Shown: positions 27,028 to 33,428 of the stretch, in pieces
Layout of the letters: every line of letters begins with the position of its first letter
How positions within the stretch are numbered: the first letter of the stretch is position 1
Assembly (NCBI RefSeq): GCF_016918855.1
Contig: NZ_JADKYB010000005.1
Span: forward strand, 124,001-188,000
From: Actinacidiphila acididurans
GTDB taxonomy: Bacteria; Actinomycetota; Actinomycetes; Streptomycetales; Streptomycetaceae
Direction: 5' to 3'
DNA: 64,000 nucleotides
The notes under the pieces: model-generated
Database searches by the model: none
The model's input: only the letters and a program-made list of their open reading frames with translations
Told to the model about the DNA's origin: nothing
Position numbers and translations under genes: made by a program

Positions 27028-28141
27028 GCATGTCGATGCGCCGCATCTGACGGACCGAGCCGGTGCGGTTGGCCAGCAACCGGGCCTGCCGTAGGTGGGC
27101 ATCGGCTTGGTCGTACTCGCCGCGCGCCAAGTGCGCGTGCGCGAGGTCGTACCGCACGCCGGCCTGCGCCCGCACGAACGTAGGGTCCAGTGCTTTCAGC
27201 CCCGCGTACAACCGCCCCACCGCTTCGTCGTCGCCGAGCATCGCCAGCACGTTGCCCTGCCACCGAGCCAGGTGTGTGCCGTTGAGGAAGATGCTCAGCA
27301 TGTCCGGGTCCCTGTCTTCGGGCCCTTCCGGAATGGCCGCAGTCGCAGCGTCCAGCGCACGCCGGCAGTCATCCGGTCTGCCTGCTTGCGCACACAGTTC
27401 CGCCTCGGCTGCCCACAGCCACGCCGTCAGCCGTGCCGAGGCCCGTCCCGCGACCGTACGCCGCGCGTCTCTCACGAGGTCGACGCCCAGCGCCGGCCGC
27501 CCGGCCTCGCACAGCACGTATGCCTGCTCAGCCATCGCATGGGCCAGGTACATGGGCGCGTCGGCATCCTGCGCCGCCCGCTTCGCCAACTCGTAGTGTC
27601 GCCAGGCTCGTTCGACCGCGCCCGTGTCGAGTGCCTGCCATGCGGCCAGCGTTGAGGCGCCCGCAAGGGCCAGCGCAACCGGCTGCCGCGTACCGGGCAG
27701 CACCGCGAAGTTGAGCGCGTCTTCCAGCGCCGCCAGGTGCCCCGTCATCTGGTCGACCAGCCCCGCGGCACCCATCTGCCGGTCGAACGTCCGCAGAAGC
27801 TCCGTCTGGTCGTTGAAGGTGTTGACCATCGACTCGCTGACGCTGCTGGCCTTATCGATCCGGGCCAGCAGATCGGCGTAGCCGTCCGCCGCTGGCGGTG
27901 CCTCCCGGTGGGCGGCCCCCCGCAGTTCGGCATCCGTCACCCCGAGCAGGCCGCGCAGGATGGCCGCGTAGCGGTCGGAGATCGGGCGTCGGCCGTTCTC
28001 CCACTCCGAGACGTAGACGCGCAGGCTCGCCCTCGACGCCACGTCCGCCAGATGGCGGCGCGCGTACAACTCGATCTCGGCAATGAGGCGGTCCTGCGAC
28101 CACCCGCGGGCCCGCCGTGCGTCCCTTAAGCCCTCACTCAC
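27011..28141 (-). CDS. XRE-family regulator with TPR-like C-terminal domain
   Basis: The 376-residue product begins with an XRE helix-turn-helix (SEGLRDARRARGWSQDRLIAEIELYARR...ASLRVYVSEWENGRRPISDRYAAILRGLLGV). About 280 residues of helical repeats follow (AWRHYELAKRAAQDADAPMYLAHAMAEQAYVLCEAGRP, QADAHLRQARLLANRTG), resembling TPR-like peptide- or signal-binding domains. Such regulators are regular AICE residents beside the NUDIX gene. GTG 28141 has GGGAGG upstream; GTG 28147 is possible. Palindromes with GTTAAC cores lie about 70 bp upstream, and a second pair of palindromes about 200 bp upstream. Confidence 0.85.
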   Translation of the reverse strand: MSEGLRDARRARGWSQDRLIAEIELYARRHLADVASRASLRVYVSEWENGRRPISDRYAAILRGLLGVTDAELRGAAHREAPPAADGYADLLARIDKASSVSESMVNTFNDQTELLRTFDRQMGAAGLVDQMTGHLAALEDALNFAVLPGTRQPVALALAGASTLAAWQALDTGAVERAWRHYELAKRAAQDADAPMYLAHAMAEQAYVLCEAGRPALGVDLVRDARRTVAGRASARLTAWLWAAEAELCAQAGRPDDCRRALDAATAAIPEGPEDRDPDMLSIFLNGTHLARWQGNVLAMLGDDEAVGRLYAGLKALDPTFVRAQAGVRYDLAHAHLARGEYDQADAHLRQARLLANRTGSVRQMRRIDMLSSRL

Positions 28142-28207
28142 GGCCACCCTCCCCAGCTATCGACGGTTGGCCGCAACAAGCATGCCTCACATCGCCGCAG
28201 CTCAAAA

Positions 28208-28229
28208 GGGGTTAACCCCGGAGTTAACT
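28208..28229. promoter_or_regulatory. Two adjacent GTTAAC palindromes
   Basis: GGGGTTAACCCC (28208-28219) and AGTTAACT (28222-28229) are palindromes whose GTTAAC cores are 12 bp apart, in the promoter of the leftward XRE gene. They are likely an operator for a dimeric helix-turn-helix protein, perhaps the XRE protein itself. Confidence 0.5.
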
Positions 28230-28333
28230 GCCCTGGTCATGCGGGGTTGTTGGCTACCGGCTCGGCTCTTTGCGCGGTGTTCTGGGGATGCGCCGGACAC
28301 GGCGGGGCCACTCATCCGGCCTCACCGCTTGAC

Positions 28334-28374
28334 TCTGGTGCGCACCAGATGTCAGTCTTCTGGTGCGCACCAGA
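28334..28374. promoter_or_regulatory. Tandem perfect 16-bp palindromes
   Basis: TCTGGTGCGCACCAGA occurs twice, at 28334-28349 and 28359-28374, exactly the same and 25 bp apart start to start. The TGGT...ACCA half-sites resemble those of GntR/FadR-type dimers. They lie between the XRE gene and the rightward transfer operon, a natural place for the master operator of the element; the GntR-NUDIX protein is a candidate ligand. Confidence 0.65.
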
Positions 28375-28448
28375 TGGCGAAGCGATTCGCCTGACGGTCT
28401 GTAGGAGCGTGCCTGAACGTCCGGTCACGGACGGGAGGGGAGCGCTGG

Positions 28449-28472
28449 TTGCTTGAGAACTGAACAGGGTGC
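28449..28472 (+). promoter_or_regulatory. rRNA-leader-like motif (possible antitermination element)
   Basis: The stretch includes TTGAGAACTGAACAG followed by GGTGC. From memory, TTGAGAACT-type motifs are conserved in actinobacterial rRNA operon leaders and spacers, where they take part in antitermination and processing. Here it would precede a 10-kb operon interrupted by hairpins. This is a resemblance noted by eye, not a proven site. Confidence 0.35.
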
Positions 28473-28670
28473 TGCTCCAGCCACCTGCACTCGGGTGGTC
28501 GATGGAGCCGCCTCCAGCCCAGCAGTACCAGGCTCGGGAGGCCGCCCGGGGTGAGCCCCGGGCCGCACGTCGCCGGTCGTGGATAACCGGTCCCGGGCCA
28601 CCAACCTCCCGGGGGCGAGAAAAGGGGCGCTGTCCACCGAGTCACCCGGGAGTGGACAGGGGTCGCGCCA

Positions 28671-28886
28671 ATGGCACGGCCAACGATCACGCCGGTTCCC
28701 AGACCAGCGAACCAGCCGAGAGGAGACCCGCAATGGGTCGCCGACATACGCCGGGCGCGGCCGGGACCTGACCCACTGGCCGTGACCCTCCGCGTCACGT
28801 GCGCGCCACCGACCGGCCGGCCCACGGGCCCCTCCGGTCGGTGGCGCGCCTGCGTCGAGCACGCACGCCCCCCGACATGCCGCTAG
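28671..28886 (+). CDS. Possible 71-residue protein (doubtful)
   Basis: The frame MARPTITPVPRPANQPRG...VTCAPPTGRPTGPSGRWRACVEHARPPTCR is Pro/Arg-rich with three cysteines near its end. Against it, 28801-28849 inside it is a perfect 16-bp hairpin and its stop lies in the loop of another. Ribosome binding is weak. It may be a short leader peptide or no gene at all. Confidence 0.3.
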   Translation: MARPTITPVPRPANQPRGDPQWVADIRRARPGPDPLAVTLRVTCAPPTGRPTGPSGRWRACVEHARPPTCR

Positions 28887-28978
28887 GGGTGTCGGGGGGC
28901 GTGGCTGCTCGAAGCCGCTGAGCAGCAGCGTCACACAGCGGACGCACCCCGGTGCCTGGCAGCGTGCGGGGTGCGTCC
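28801..28978. other. Three consecutive perfect hairpins
   Basis: GCGCGCCACCGACCGG (28801-28816) pairs with 28834-28849, 16 bp. ACGCCCCCCGACA (28865-28877) pairs with 28890-28902, 13 bp. GGACGCACCCCG (28940-28951) pairs with 28967-28978, 12 bp. All are exact. They lie within 180 bp just before the first transfer-operon gene. Possible roles: stacked attenuators, a structured small RNA, or a single-strand replication origin. The rest of 28382-28800 holds the leader-like motif and no convincing gene. Confidence 0.6.
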
Positions 28979-29002
28979 TTCGATCCTTTGGAAGGACCAG
29001 AA

Positions 29003-29389
29003 GTGAGCTTAGGCACTGTCGAGATCGTCTCGTTCGGGTATCTGCACGACGCTCCGCCGGCCGCGCACCTGACCGTGGACCTGCGCGAGCACTTCCGCGA
29101 CCCGCACGTCTCACCGGAACTGCGGTACATGACCGCCCTGGACGAGCCGGTACGGGTTGCGGTGATGAACACCCCGGGCATCGCCGACCTGGTCACCTCC
29201 GTGGCCGCGGCCGTCACCGCATTCGCCTCGGGCCCCAGCGCCGGCAAGGTCACCGTCGCCGACGGATGCGCCGGGGGCCGACACCGCGCACCCACCTTCG
29301 CCAACGCCCTGGCCGAGCGCCTGCGGGCGGACGGCCACACCGTCACCGTGCACCACCGCGACCTGGCCAAGCCCGTCGTCAACCGCTGA
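29003..29389 (+). CDS. Stand-alone RapZ C-terminal-like domain protein
   Basis: The 128-residue product (VEIVSFGYLHDAPPAAHLTVDLREHFRDPHVSPELR...VTVADGCAGGRHRAPTFANALAERLRADGHTVTVHHRDLAK) matches the C-terminal domain of RapZ, with GC-x-GG-x-HR near residue 91 and the closing HRDL. In E. coli that domain binds small RNAs; the kinase-like N-terminal half of RapZ is absent. GAAGG at 28991-28995 selects GTG 29003. Codon 3 is TTA (29009-29011), so translation should depend on the bldA tRNA. It is the first clear gene of the rightward AICE operon. Confidence 0.75.
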   Translation: MSLGTVEIVSFGYLHDAPPAAHLTVDLREHFRDPHVSPELRYMTALDEPVRVAVMNTPGIADLVTSVAAAVTAFASGPSAGKVTVADGCAGGRHRAPTFANALAERLRADGHTVTVHHRDLAKPVVNR

Positions 29390-29418
29390 CCCGAAAGCCT
29401 CGCCCTGTGTTGCCCAGT

Positions 29419-29444
29419 CGCCCCCCGGCCACGGTCGGGGGGCG
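29419..29444 (+). terminator. Hairpin after the RapZ-like gene
   Basis: CGCCCCCCG (29419-29427) and CGGGGGGCG (29436-29444) form a perfect 9-bp GC stem 30 bp past the stop. It is an attenuator or terminator. Confidence 0.6.
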
Positions 29445-29559
29445 GTGGGGAGCGCCGGGAAACCCCGCTCCGCCCGTACATACACGGCCCCGCCGCAGTG
29501 CTGGAACACCGCGACGGGACTTGACCACCCACCTGACCGATTTCAGGAGGCGATCCGTC

Positions 29560-29679
29560 ATGGATCGTATCGACGTTTCCCCGCTGGCCCCGCTGGGCCT
29601 GGACGACGAACAGCACAAGGAACTGTCGGACAAGGTCCGTGAGGCCAACGAGCGATCCGAGAAGGGCAGCGGCCGGTGA
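29560..29679 (+). CDS. 39-residue AICE protein, unknown
   Basis: MDRIDVSPLAPLGLDDEQHKELSDKVREANERSEKGSGR is an acidic-to-basic helical peptide. A perfect AGGAGG (29545-29550) lies 9 bases ahead of ATG 29560, and its stop overlaps the next GTG by 4 bp, which argues for real translation. Function unknown. Confidence 0.7.
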   Translation: MDRIDVSPLAPLGLDDEQHKELSDKVREANERSEKGSGR

Positions 29680-30146
29680 ACCCGGGCATCTTCGCCGCCC
29701 TGTTCGCCGCGCTGTTCATGGCGCACTCGGTGGGTGACCACTGGGTGCAGACCCACGCTCAGGCCATGACCAAGGGCCGTCCGGGGTGGCCCGGCAGGCT
29801 CGCCGACACCCGCCACGTGGCCACTCTCACGATCACGAAGTTGGCCGTGCTGCTGCCGACCGCCGTGCTGCTGGGACTGCACCTGTCGGTGTGGGGGCTG
29901 GTGGCCGGTCTGGGGGTGGACGCGGTCACCCACTGGTGGGCCGACCGCCGCACCACCCTCGCCGCCCTGGCCGCTGCTCTCGGTCTGGGTGGCTTCTACT
30001 CGCTGGGCACTCCGGAACACCCCGCCCACCCGGTCACCGCCAACGGCAAGCCCGCGGCGCACCTGGGAACCGGCGCGTACGCGCTTGACCAGTCCTTCCA
30101 CCACCTGTCGCTGCTGGTCGCAGCCCTGCTCATCACCCTCATCTGA
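29676..30146 (+). CDS. Membrane protein, DUF3307-like
   Basis: The 156-residue product has three or four membrane helices. Conserved-looking polar residues sit inside them: FMAHSVGDHWVQTHAQAMTKG near the N-terminus, DAVTHWWADRR in the middle and YALDQSFHHLSLLVAALLI at the end. The His/Asp pattern resembles DUF3307 membrane proteins; the assignment is by pattern. It is coupled to the 39-residue gene by a GTGA overlap and followed by a hairpin. Confidence 0.7.
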   Translation: MNPGIFAALFAALFMAHSVGDHWVQTHAQAMTKGRPGWPGRLADTRHVATLTITKLAVLLPTAVLLGLHLSVWGLVAGLGVDAVTHWWADRRTTLAALAAALGLGGFYSLGTPEHPAHPVTANGKPAAHLGTGAYALDQSFHHLSLLVAALLITLI

Positions 30147-30161
30147 CTCTTCGCCTACTGC

Positions 30162-30205
30162 CCCGGACCGGCCGCACATCCGCCCATGACACCGGCCGGT
30201 CCGGG
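30162..30205 (+). terminator. Intergenic hairpin, copy 1 of a repeated element
   Basis: CCCGGACCGGCC (30162-30173) pairs exactly with GGCCGGTCCGGG (30194-30205). The surrounding stretch of about 53 bp (30161-30213) recurs almost unchanged at 33351-33402. Confidence 0.65.
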
Positions 30206-30231
30206 CCCACACCCATCCCCGGAGACTTCCC

Positions 30232-30531
30232 ATGTACGACTTCATCGGCCCCCACAAGGCCACCGATACCGCTGATTTCCTCGAACTGGCCCTCGGTACC
30301 CCTCTGGAGCTGTGGCTCGGGGTCGAGGACGAGAGCGATGAGGAGCGCGCCGCGCGCGAGGCTGCGGCGCGGGACATCCTCGCCGACGACCCCACCCTGT
30401 TCGACCGCACCACCGCGCTCGCGGTCGAAACGATCGGCCGCACCATGCCGGAGCTGCTGGCCCTGGCCCCCACCAACCGCCCGGCCGTGGCCGTGCGCCG
30501 CCGCACCTCCCGGAAGGGAGTTGCGGCATGA
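30232..30531 (+). CDS. AICE protein of unknown function (99 aa)
   Basis: The product MYDFIGPHKATDTADFLELALGTPLELWLGVEDESDEE... is acidic and helical in the middle with a basic tail (AVRRRTSRKG). No known domain is recognised. A GGAGA site precedes ATG 30232. Its stop overlaps the next ATG (ATGA), starting a run of four coupled genes. Confidence 0.7.
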   Translation: MYDFIGPHKATDTADFLELALGTPLELWLGVEDESDEERAAREAAARDILADDPTLFDRTTALAVETIGRTMPELLALAPTNRPAVAVRRRTSRKGVAA

Positions 30532-30866
30532 ACGCCGAGACCTTCACCGGCCCGACGCTCGCCGAGGTGAGCGAGCCGCTGCTGGCGCTGCGGGCGCTGC
30601 TGTCGGAACACTCCAACCTGCCCGCCGGGACCATCGGCGTCACCAGCCTCTTCCCCGACCGGCTGGACGTGAGCCTGCACAACGACCTGTCGGCGTTCGA
30701 GACCTGGCGCTCGAGGCTGGGCATCGACCCGCACACGGTCACCTGCCGCACCCAGGGCAACGGTCGCACGTGGGTGCTCAAGGCCACCTGCGACTACGCG
30801 GGCGTACGGATCGAGCTGACCGGCTACTCCGACGTGCCCGAGCAGGCGGGGGGCGAGCAGCAGTGA
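30528..30866 (+). CDS. AICE protein of unknown function (112 aa)
   Basis: The product has a helix, then alternating strands: GTIGVTSLFPDRLDVSLHNDLSAFETWRSRLGIDPHTVTCRTQGNGRTWVLKATCDYAGVRIELTGYSD. It looks like a small alpha/beta protein. Coupled on both sides by 4-bp overlaps. Proteins of this kind are common in AICEs, but the role is unknown. Confidence 0.7.
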   Translation: MNAETFTGPTLAEVSEPLLALRALLSEHSNLPAGTIGVTSLFPDRLDVSLHNDLSAFETWRSRLGIDPHTVTCRTQGNGRTWVLKATCDYAGVRIELTGYSDVPEQAGGEQQ

Positions 30867-31102
30867 ACTCGCACTTCATACTGCGCCGCGCGCTGCTGCT
30901 GGCCGCCCGCCGGGTGCGGCTGCTGGCCATCCTCGCCGGTTGGGCGTGGCTGCTGGGCATCCACCCACCGGTCATCGTCCGGCTGGTGCTGGTCGGCGTG
31001 TTCGTCGTCGCTCTGGTTCTGGATCTGGCCGCCGATGCCGGGATGCGTCCCGGGCCGGTGCAGCTCACCGGCTGGGGCCGACCGGGAGGTGATGAGCGAT
31101 GA
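30863..31102 (+). CDS. Small membrane protein of the AICE transfer operon
   Basis: The 79-residue product has a basic N-terminus (RRALLLAARRVRLL) and two hydrophobic helices (LAILAGWAWLLGIH and VIVRLVLVGVFVVALVLDLAADAG). GTG 30863 overlaps the previous stop and its own stop overlaps the next ATG. Size, topology and position suit a plasmid-spread (Spd-like) protein; no direct motif supports this. Confidence 0.65.
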   Translation: MNSHFILRRALLLAARRVRLLAILAGWAWLLGIHPPVIVRLVLVGVFVVALVLDLAADAGMRPGPVQLTGWGRPGGDER

Positions 31103-32211
31103 AGGCCGCGGTGAAGAGGCTGCTGACCTTGTTGCCGGCCGTTGCCATGACGGTCGTGTCCATGGTCCTCACGCTGGCCGTGATCGTGATGTGGCTCGGG
31201 GCGTCCATGCCCTGGCAGGTGGCCCTGGTGGTCGGCCTCGGTCTGGACGGCGGATGGCTGGCCACCCTGTCCTACGAACGGCGCCTTGCCGCGCAGGGCG
31301 ACCACTCCGCCGCCGTGACCGCCGTGGGCTGGTGCTTCGGCCTGCTGGCCACCGGCGTTCTGGTGGCGCACGCGCTGGGCGAGTCCTCCCCGGGCGCATG
31401 GCTGGCCGTCGCCTGGCTGCCGATTGCGGCCAAGGCGCTGTGGCTGGTGCACGGCATGTGGGAGCGCACCGCGCTGACCCCGGACGCGCTCGCTGCGATC
31501 CGCGGTATTCAGCAGGAAGCCCGCGACACCGCGGCCGTTGCCCGGGCCCGGCTGCGGGCCGAAGCGACCGCCGAGGAGACCCGGCTGACCGCCGTGACGC
31601 AGGCAGGGGCCCGTATCGCGCGTGTCCAGGCCAGGACCGCGGCGACCCTGTCCGGTGCGTGGTCGACGCTGGAGAAGACCCGAACCGGACAAGACACCGG
31701 GCAAGCTCTTGCCAGTGTGACGACCGCCGTGACGTGCGAGTCACAGCCCCGGTGGGAGTTGCCCGTCTGGGGCCCGGTCGACCCCGTACCGGCCCTGGAC
31801 GCACCGGCGAACGCGCACCGGGAACACGTCACCGCCCCCGTCACCGGCGCTGCCGAGCCAGTGTCCGGTGATGGTGGTGCGGGCGTCACCGGTGCGGAGG
31901 TTTCCGCAGCTCACTCCGGTCACGCTCCCGTCACCAAGCCCCGCACGGAACACGTCACCAAGCCTTCTCGCACGCCGGTCACCGGTTCGGGGAAGGTGGC
32001 GCGGCGCATGAGCCGTGACGAGCGCCGTGACGCCGTGACTGCGCACCTGCAAGCGCACCCGGATGCCACCGTCACCGACCTGCGCAAGGCGATCGGGGGC
32101 CGCCCGGAGACCCTGCGGGAACTGCTCGCCGAGGTCACCGCCCGCCGGCCGCTGTCCCTCGTCCGCCCCGGCAACGACGGCGAGCAGCCGGACACCCCCG
32201 CCGCCCTGTGA
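31099..32211 (+). CDS. Membrane protein with C-terminal helix-turn-helix-like tail, SpdB/DUF2637-like
   Basis: The 370-residue product has four membrane helices in its first 135 residues (LLPAVAMTVVSMVLTLAVIVMWLG, WQVALVVGLGLDGGWLATLS, WCFGLLATGVLVAHAL, WLAVAWLPIAAKALWLV). A charged coiled coil follows (about 150-220), then a disordered Thr/Pro linker and a small helix-turn-helix-like tail (AVTAHLQAHPDATVTDLRKAIGGRPETLRELLAEV). The layout resembles SpdB/DUF2637 proteins of Streptomyces plasmids that help spread DNA along the mycelium. That function is inferred. Confidence 0.7.
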   Translation: MKAAVKRLLTLLPAVAMTVVSMVLTLAVIVMWLGASMPWQVALVVGLGLDGGWLATLSYERRLAAQGDHSAAVTAVGWCFGLLATGVLVAHALGESSPGAWLAVAWLPIAAKALWLVHGMWERTALTPDALAAIRGIQQEARDTAAVARARLRAEATAEETRLTAVTQAGARIARVQARTAATLSGAWSTLEKTRTGQDTGQALASVTTAVTCESQPRWELPVWGPVDPVPALDAPANAHREHVTAPVTGAAEPVSGDGGAGVTGAEVSAAHSGHAPVTKPRTEHVTKPSRTPVTGSGKVARRMSRDERRDAVTAHLQAHPDATVTDLRKAIGGRPETLRELLAEVTARRPLSLVRPGNDGEQPDTPAAL

Positions 32212-32231
32212 CACGACAGGAGACCCATCCC

Positions 32232-32744
32232 ATGTCCCCCCTGCCCGCACCCCACCAGCCCCCGGAACAGTTCGCCGACCGCCAGACCGAGGTGCCGATC
32301 CCGGCGGTGTACCAGCCGCAGCCGCTCACCGGATACCCGCCGCACGCCCCGCAGCCCGTTCCCTCGGTCACGTCGGTGGTCCTGCCCGATGGCCAGGTCG
32401 TCACCGGCTACACCACCGCACAGCCCGCGCCGCTCCCGGTGGTCGACACCCGCGTGTCGGGCCGCGCGAAGGGCGCCGCGCTGGTCATCGCCTCCGGCGG
32501 GATCGGTGTGGGCGGTGCGACCGCCGGCATTGGCTACGGCCTCGGTCTGATCGCCACCGCCGGCCCCGGACTGCTCACCGCCGCCATTGCCCTGGCCATC
32601 GCCACCGGATCGGCCACGCTGCTGCGCCTGCTGCTCGGCTCCGGTGCCCGCTCCGCTGACCGGTCGACCACGGTCGTCCACCAGCACGTCACCTCCCACG
32701 GCCTGTTCGGACGCGCCACCGGCGGCACCATCACCCGCCACTGA
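32232..32744 (+). CDS. Membrane protein with Pro-rich N-terminus
   Basis: The 170-residue product has about 85 Pro-rich, extended residues, then Gly/Ala-rich hydrophobic segments (ALVIASGGIGVGGATAGIGYGLGLIATAGPGLLTAAIALAIATGSATLLRLLLG), and ends in a His/Thr tail. ATG 32232 is chosen for the AGGAGA 8 bases upstream rather than GTG 32208, which overlaps the previous stop. Probably a spread- or transfer-associated membrane protein. Confidence 0.65.
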   Translation: MSPLPAPHQPPEQFADRQTEVPIPAVYQPQPLTGYPPHAPQPVPSVTSVVLPDGQVVTGYTTAQPAPLPVVDTRVSGRAKGAALVIASGGIGVGGATAGIGYGLGLIATAGPGLLTAAIALAIATGSATLLRLLLGSGARSADRSTTVVHQHVTSHGLFGRATGGTITRH

Positions 32745-32767
32745 CCTGCACTTCAAAGGAGCTGACC

Positions 32768-33160
32768 ATGGGCTACGCCCGCTACACCGTGCATCGCAAC
32801 GGTGAGGAGATCGAAGCCGGATACGCCGTGGAGGTCGTCTGCGAGGAGTCCGGCTGCGCGGAACCGATCGACCGCGGCTTGGACTTCCTGTGCGGCCAGA
32901 CGCCGGGCGGTGACGAGTTCGGGTGCGGCGGCTACTTCTGCTACGCCCACCAGCACGCCGCGCCCAACGGTGAGTTCGGCCAGCGCTGCGCGCGATGCCT
33001 CCCCTCAATGGACGACGACGGCAACCGCGCGGACAACCCCGCCGCCCTGCTCGCCGCTGTCCGGGAGTACGTCGAGACCACCGACGACGACGGTATCCGC
33101 ACCCGTGAACAGGTTCTGCGGATCGTCGGCCCCACCCCCGAGGAGGACAAGGCCCGATGA
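32768..33160 (+). CDS. Cys-rich AICE protein, unknown
   Basis: The 130-residue product has seven or more Cys and two His: VVCEESGCAEPID, DFLCGQ, GCGGYFCYAHQHAA, QRCARCLPS. This looks like one or two structural zinc sites. An acidic helical tail follows. GGAG precedes ATG 32768. Its stop overlaps the next ATG. Function unknown. Confidence 0.7.
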   Translation: MGYARYTVHRNGEEIEAGYAVEVVCEESGCAEPIDRGLDFLCGQTPGGDEFGCGGYFCYAHQHAAPNGEFGQRCARCLPSMDDDGNRADNPAALLAAVREYVETTDDDGIRTREQVLRIVGPTPEEDKAR

Positions 33161-33345
33161 TCCGCACCCACAAGGACGACCCGCCGCTCACGACCGTGGA
33201 AGCGGCCCGTATCGCACGTATCACCGCTCTGGCCATGATCCGCGGCGGCATCCTCACCACCGCCCAGCAGAACACCATCGATCGCATCCTCGACGGCGCC
33301 CGCAAGCGCGCCGAGCAGGCCGCCGCTGCTGCGGCTGGCAAGTGA
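33157..33345 (+). CDS. 62-residue AICE protein, unknown
   Basis: The product MIRTHKDDPPLTTVEAARIARITALAMIRGGILTTAQQNTIDRILDGARKRAEQAAAA is helical, with an amphipathic basic C-terminus. It is translated by ATGA overlap with the Cys-rich gene and followed by the second copy of the hairpin element. Function unknown. Confidence 0.65.
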   Translation: MIRTHKDDPPLTTVEAARIARITALAMIRGGILTTAQQNTIDRILDGARKRAEQAAAAAAGK

Positions 33346-33351
33346 ATCCGC

Positions 33352-33394
33352 CCCGGACCGGCCGCACATCCGCCAAGACACCGGCCGGTCCGGG
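33352..33394 (+). terminator. Intergenic hairpin, copy 2 of a repeated element
   Basis: CCCGGACCGGCC (33352-33363) pairs exactly with GGCCGGTCCGGG (33383-33394), the same stem as at 30162-30205. Loop and flanks differ by only a few bases. It stands between the small genes and the translocase gene. Confidence 0.65.
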
Positions 33395-33428
33395 CCCACA
33401 CCCTCCACAGGAGAGCAGGAACCCCAGC

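Noticed and set aside
28671-28886. 71-residue frame as a firm gene
   Set aside because: Its second half is a perfect hairpin and its stop is in the loop of another, so RNA structure explains the sequence better; kept only as a low-confidence feature.
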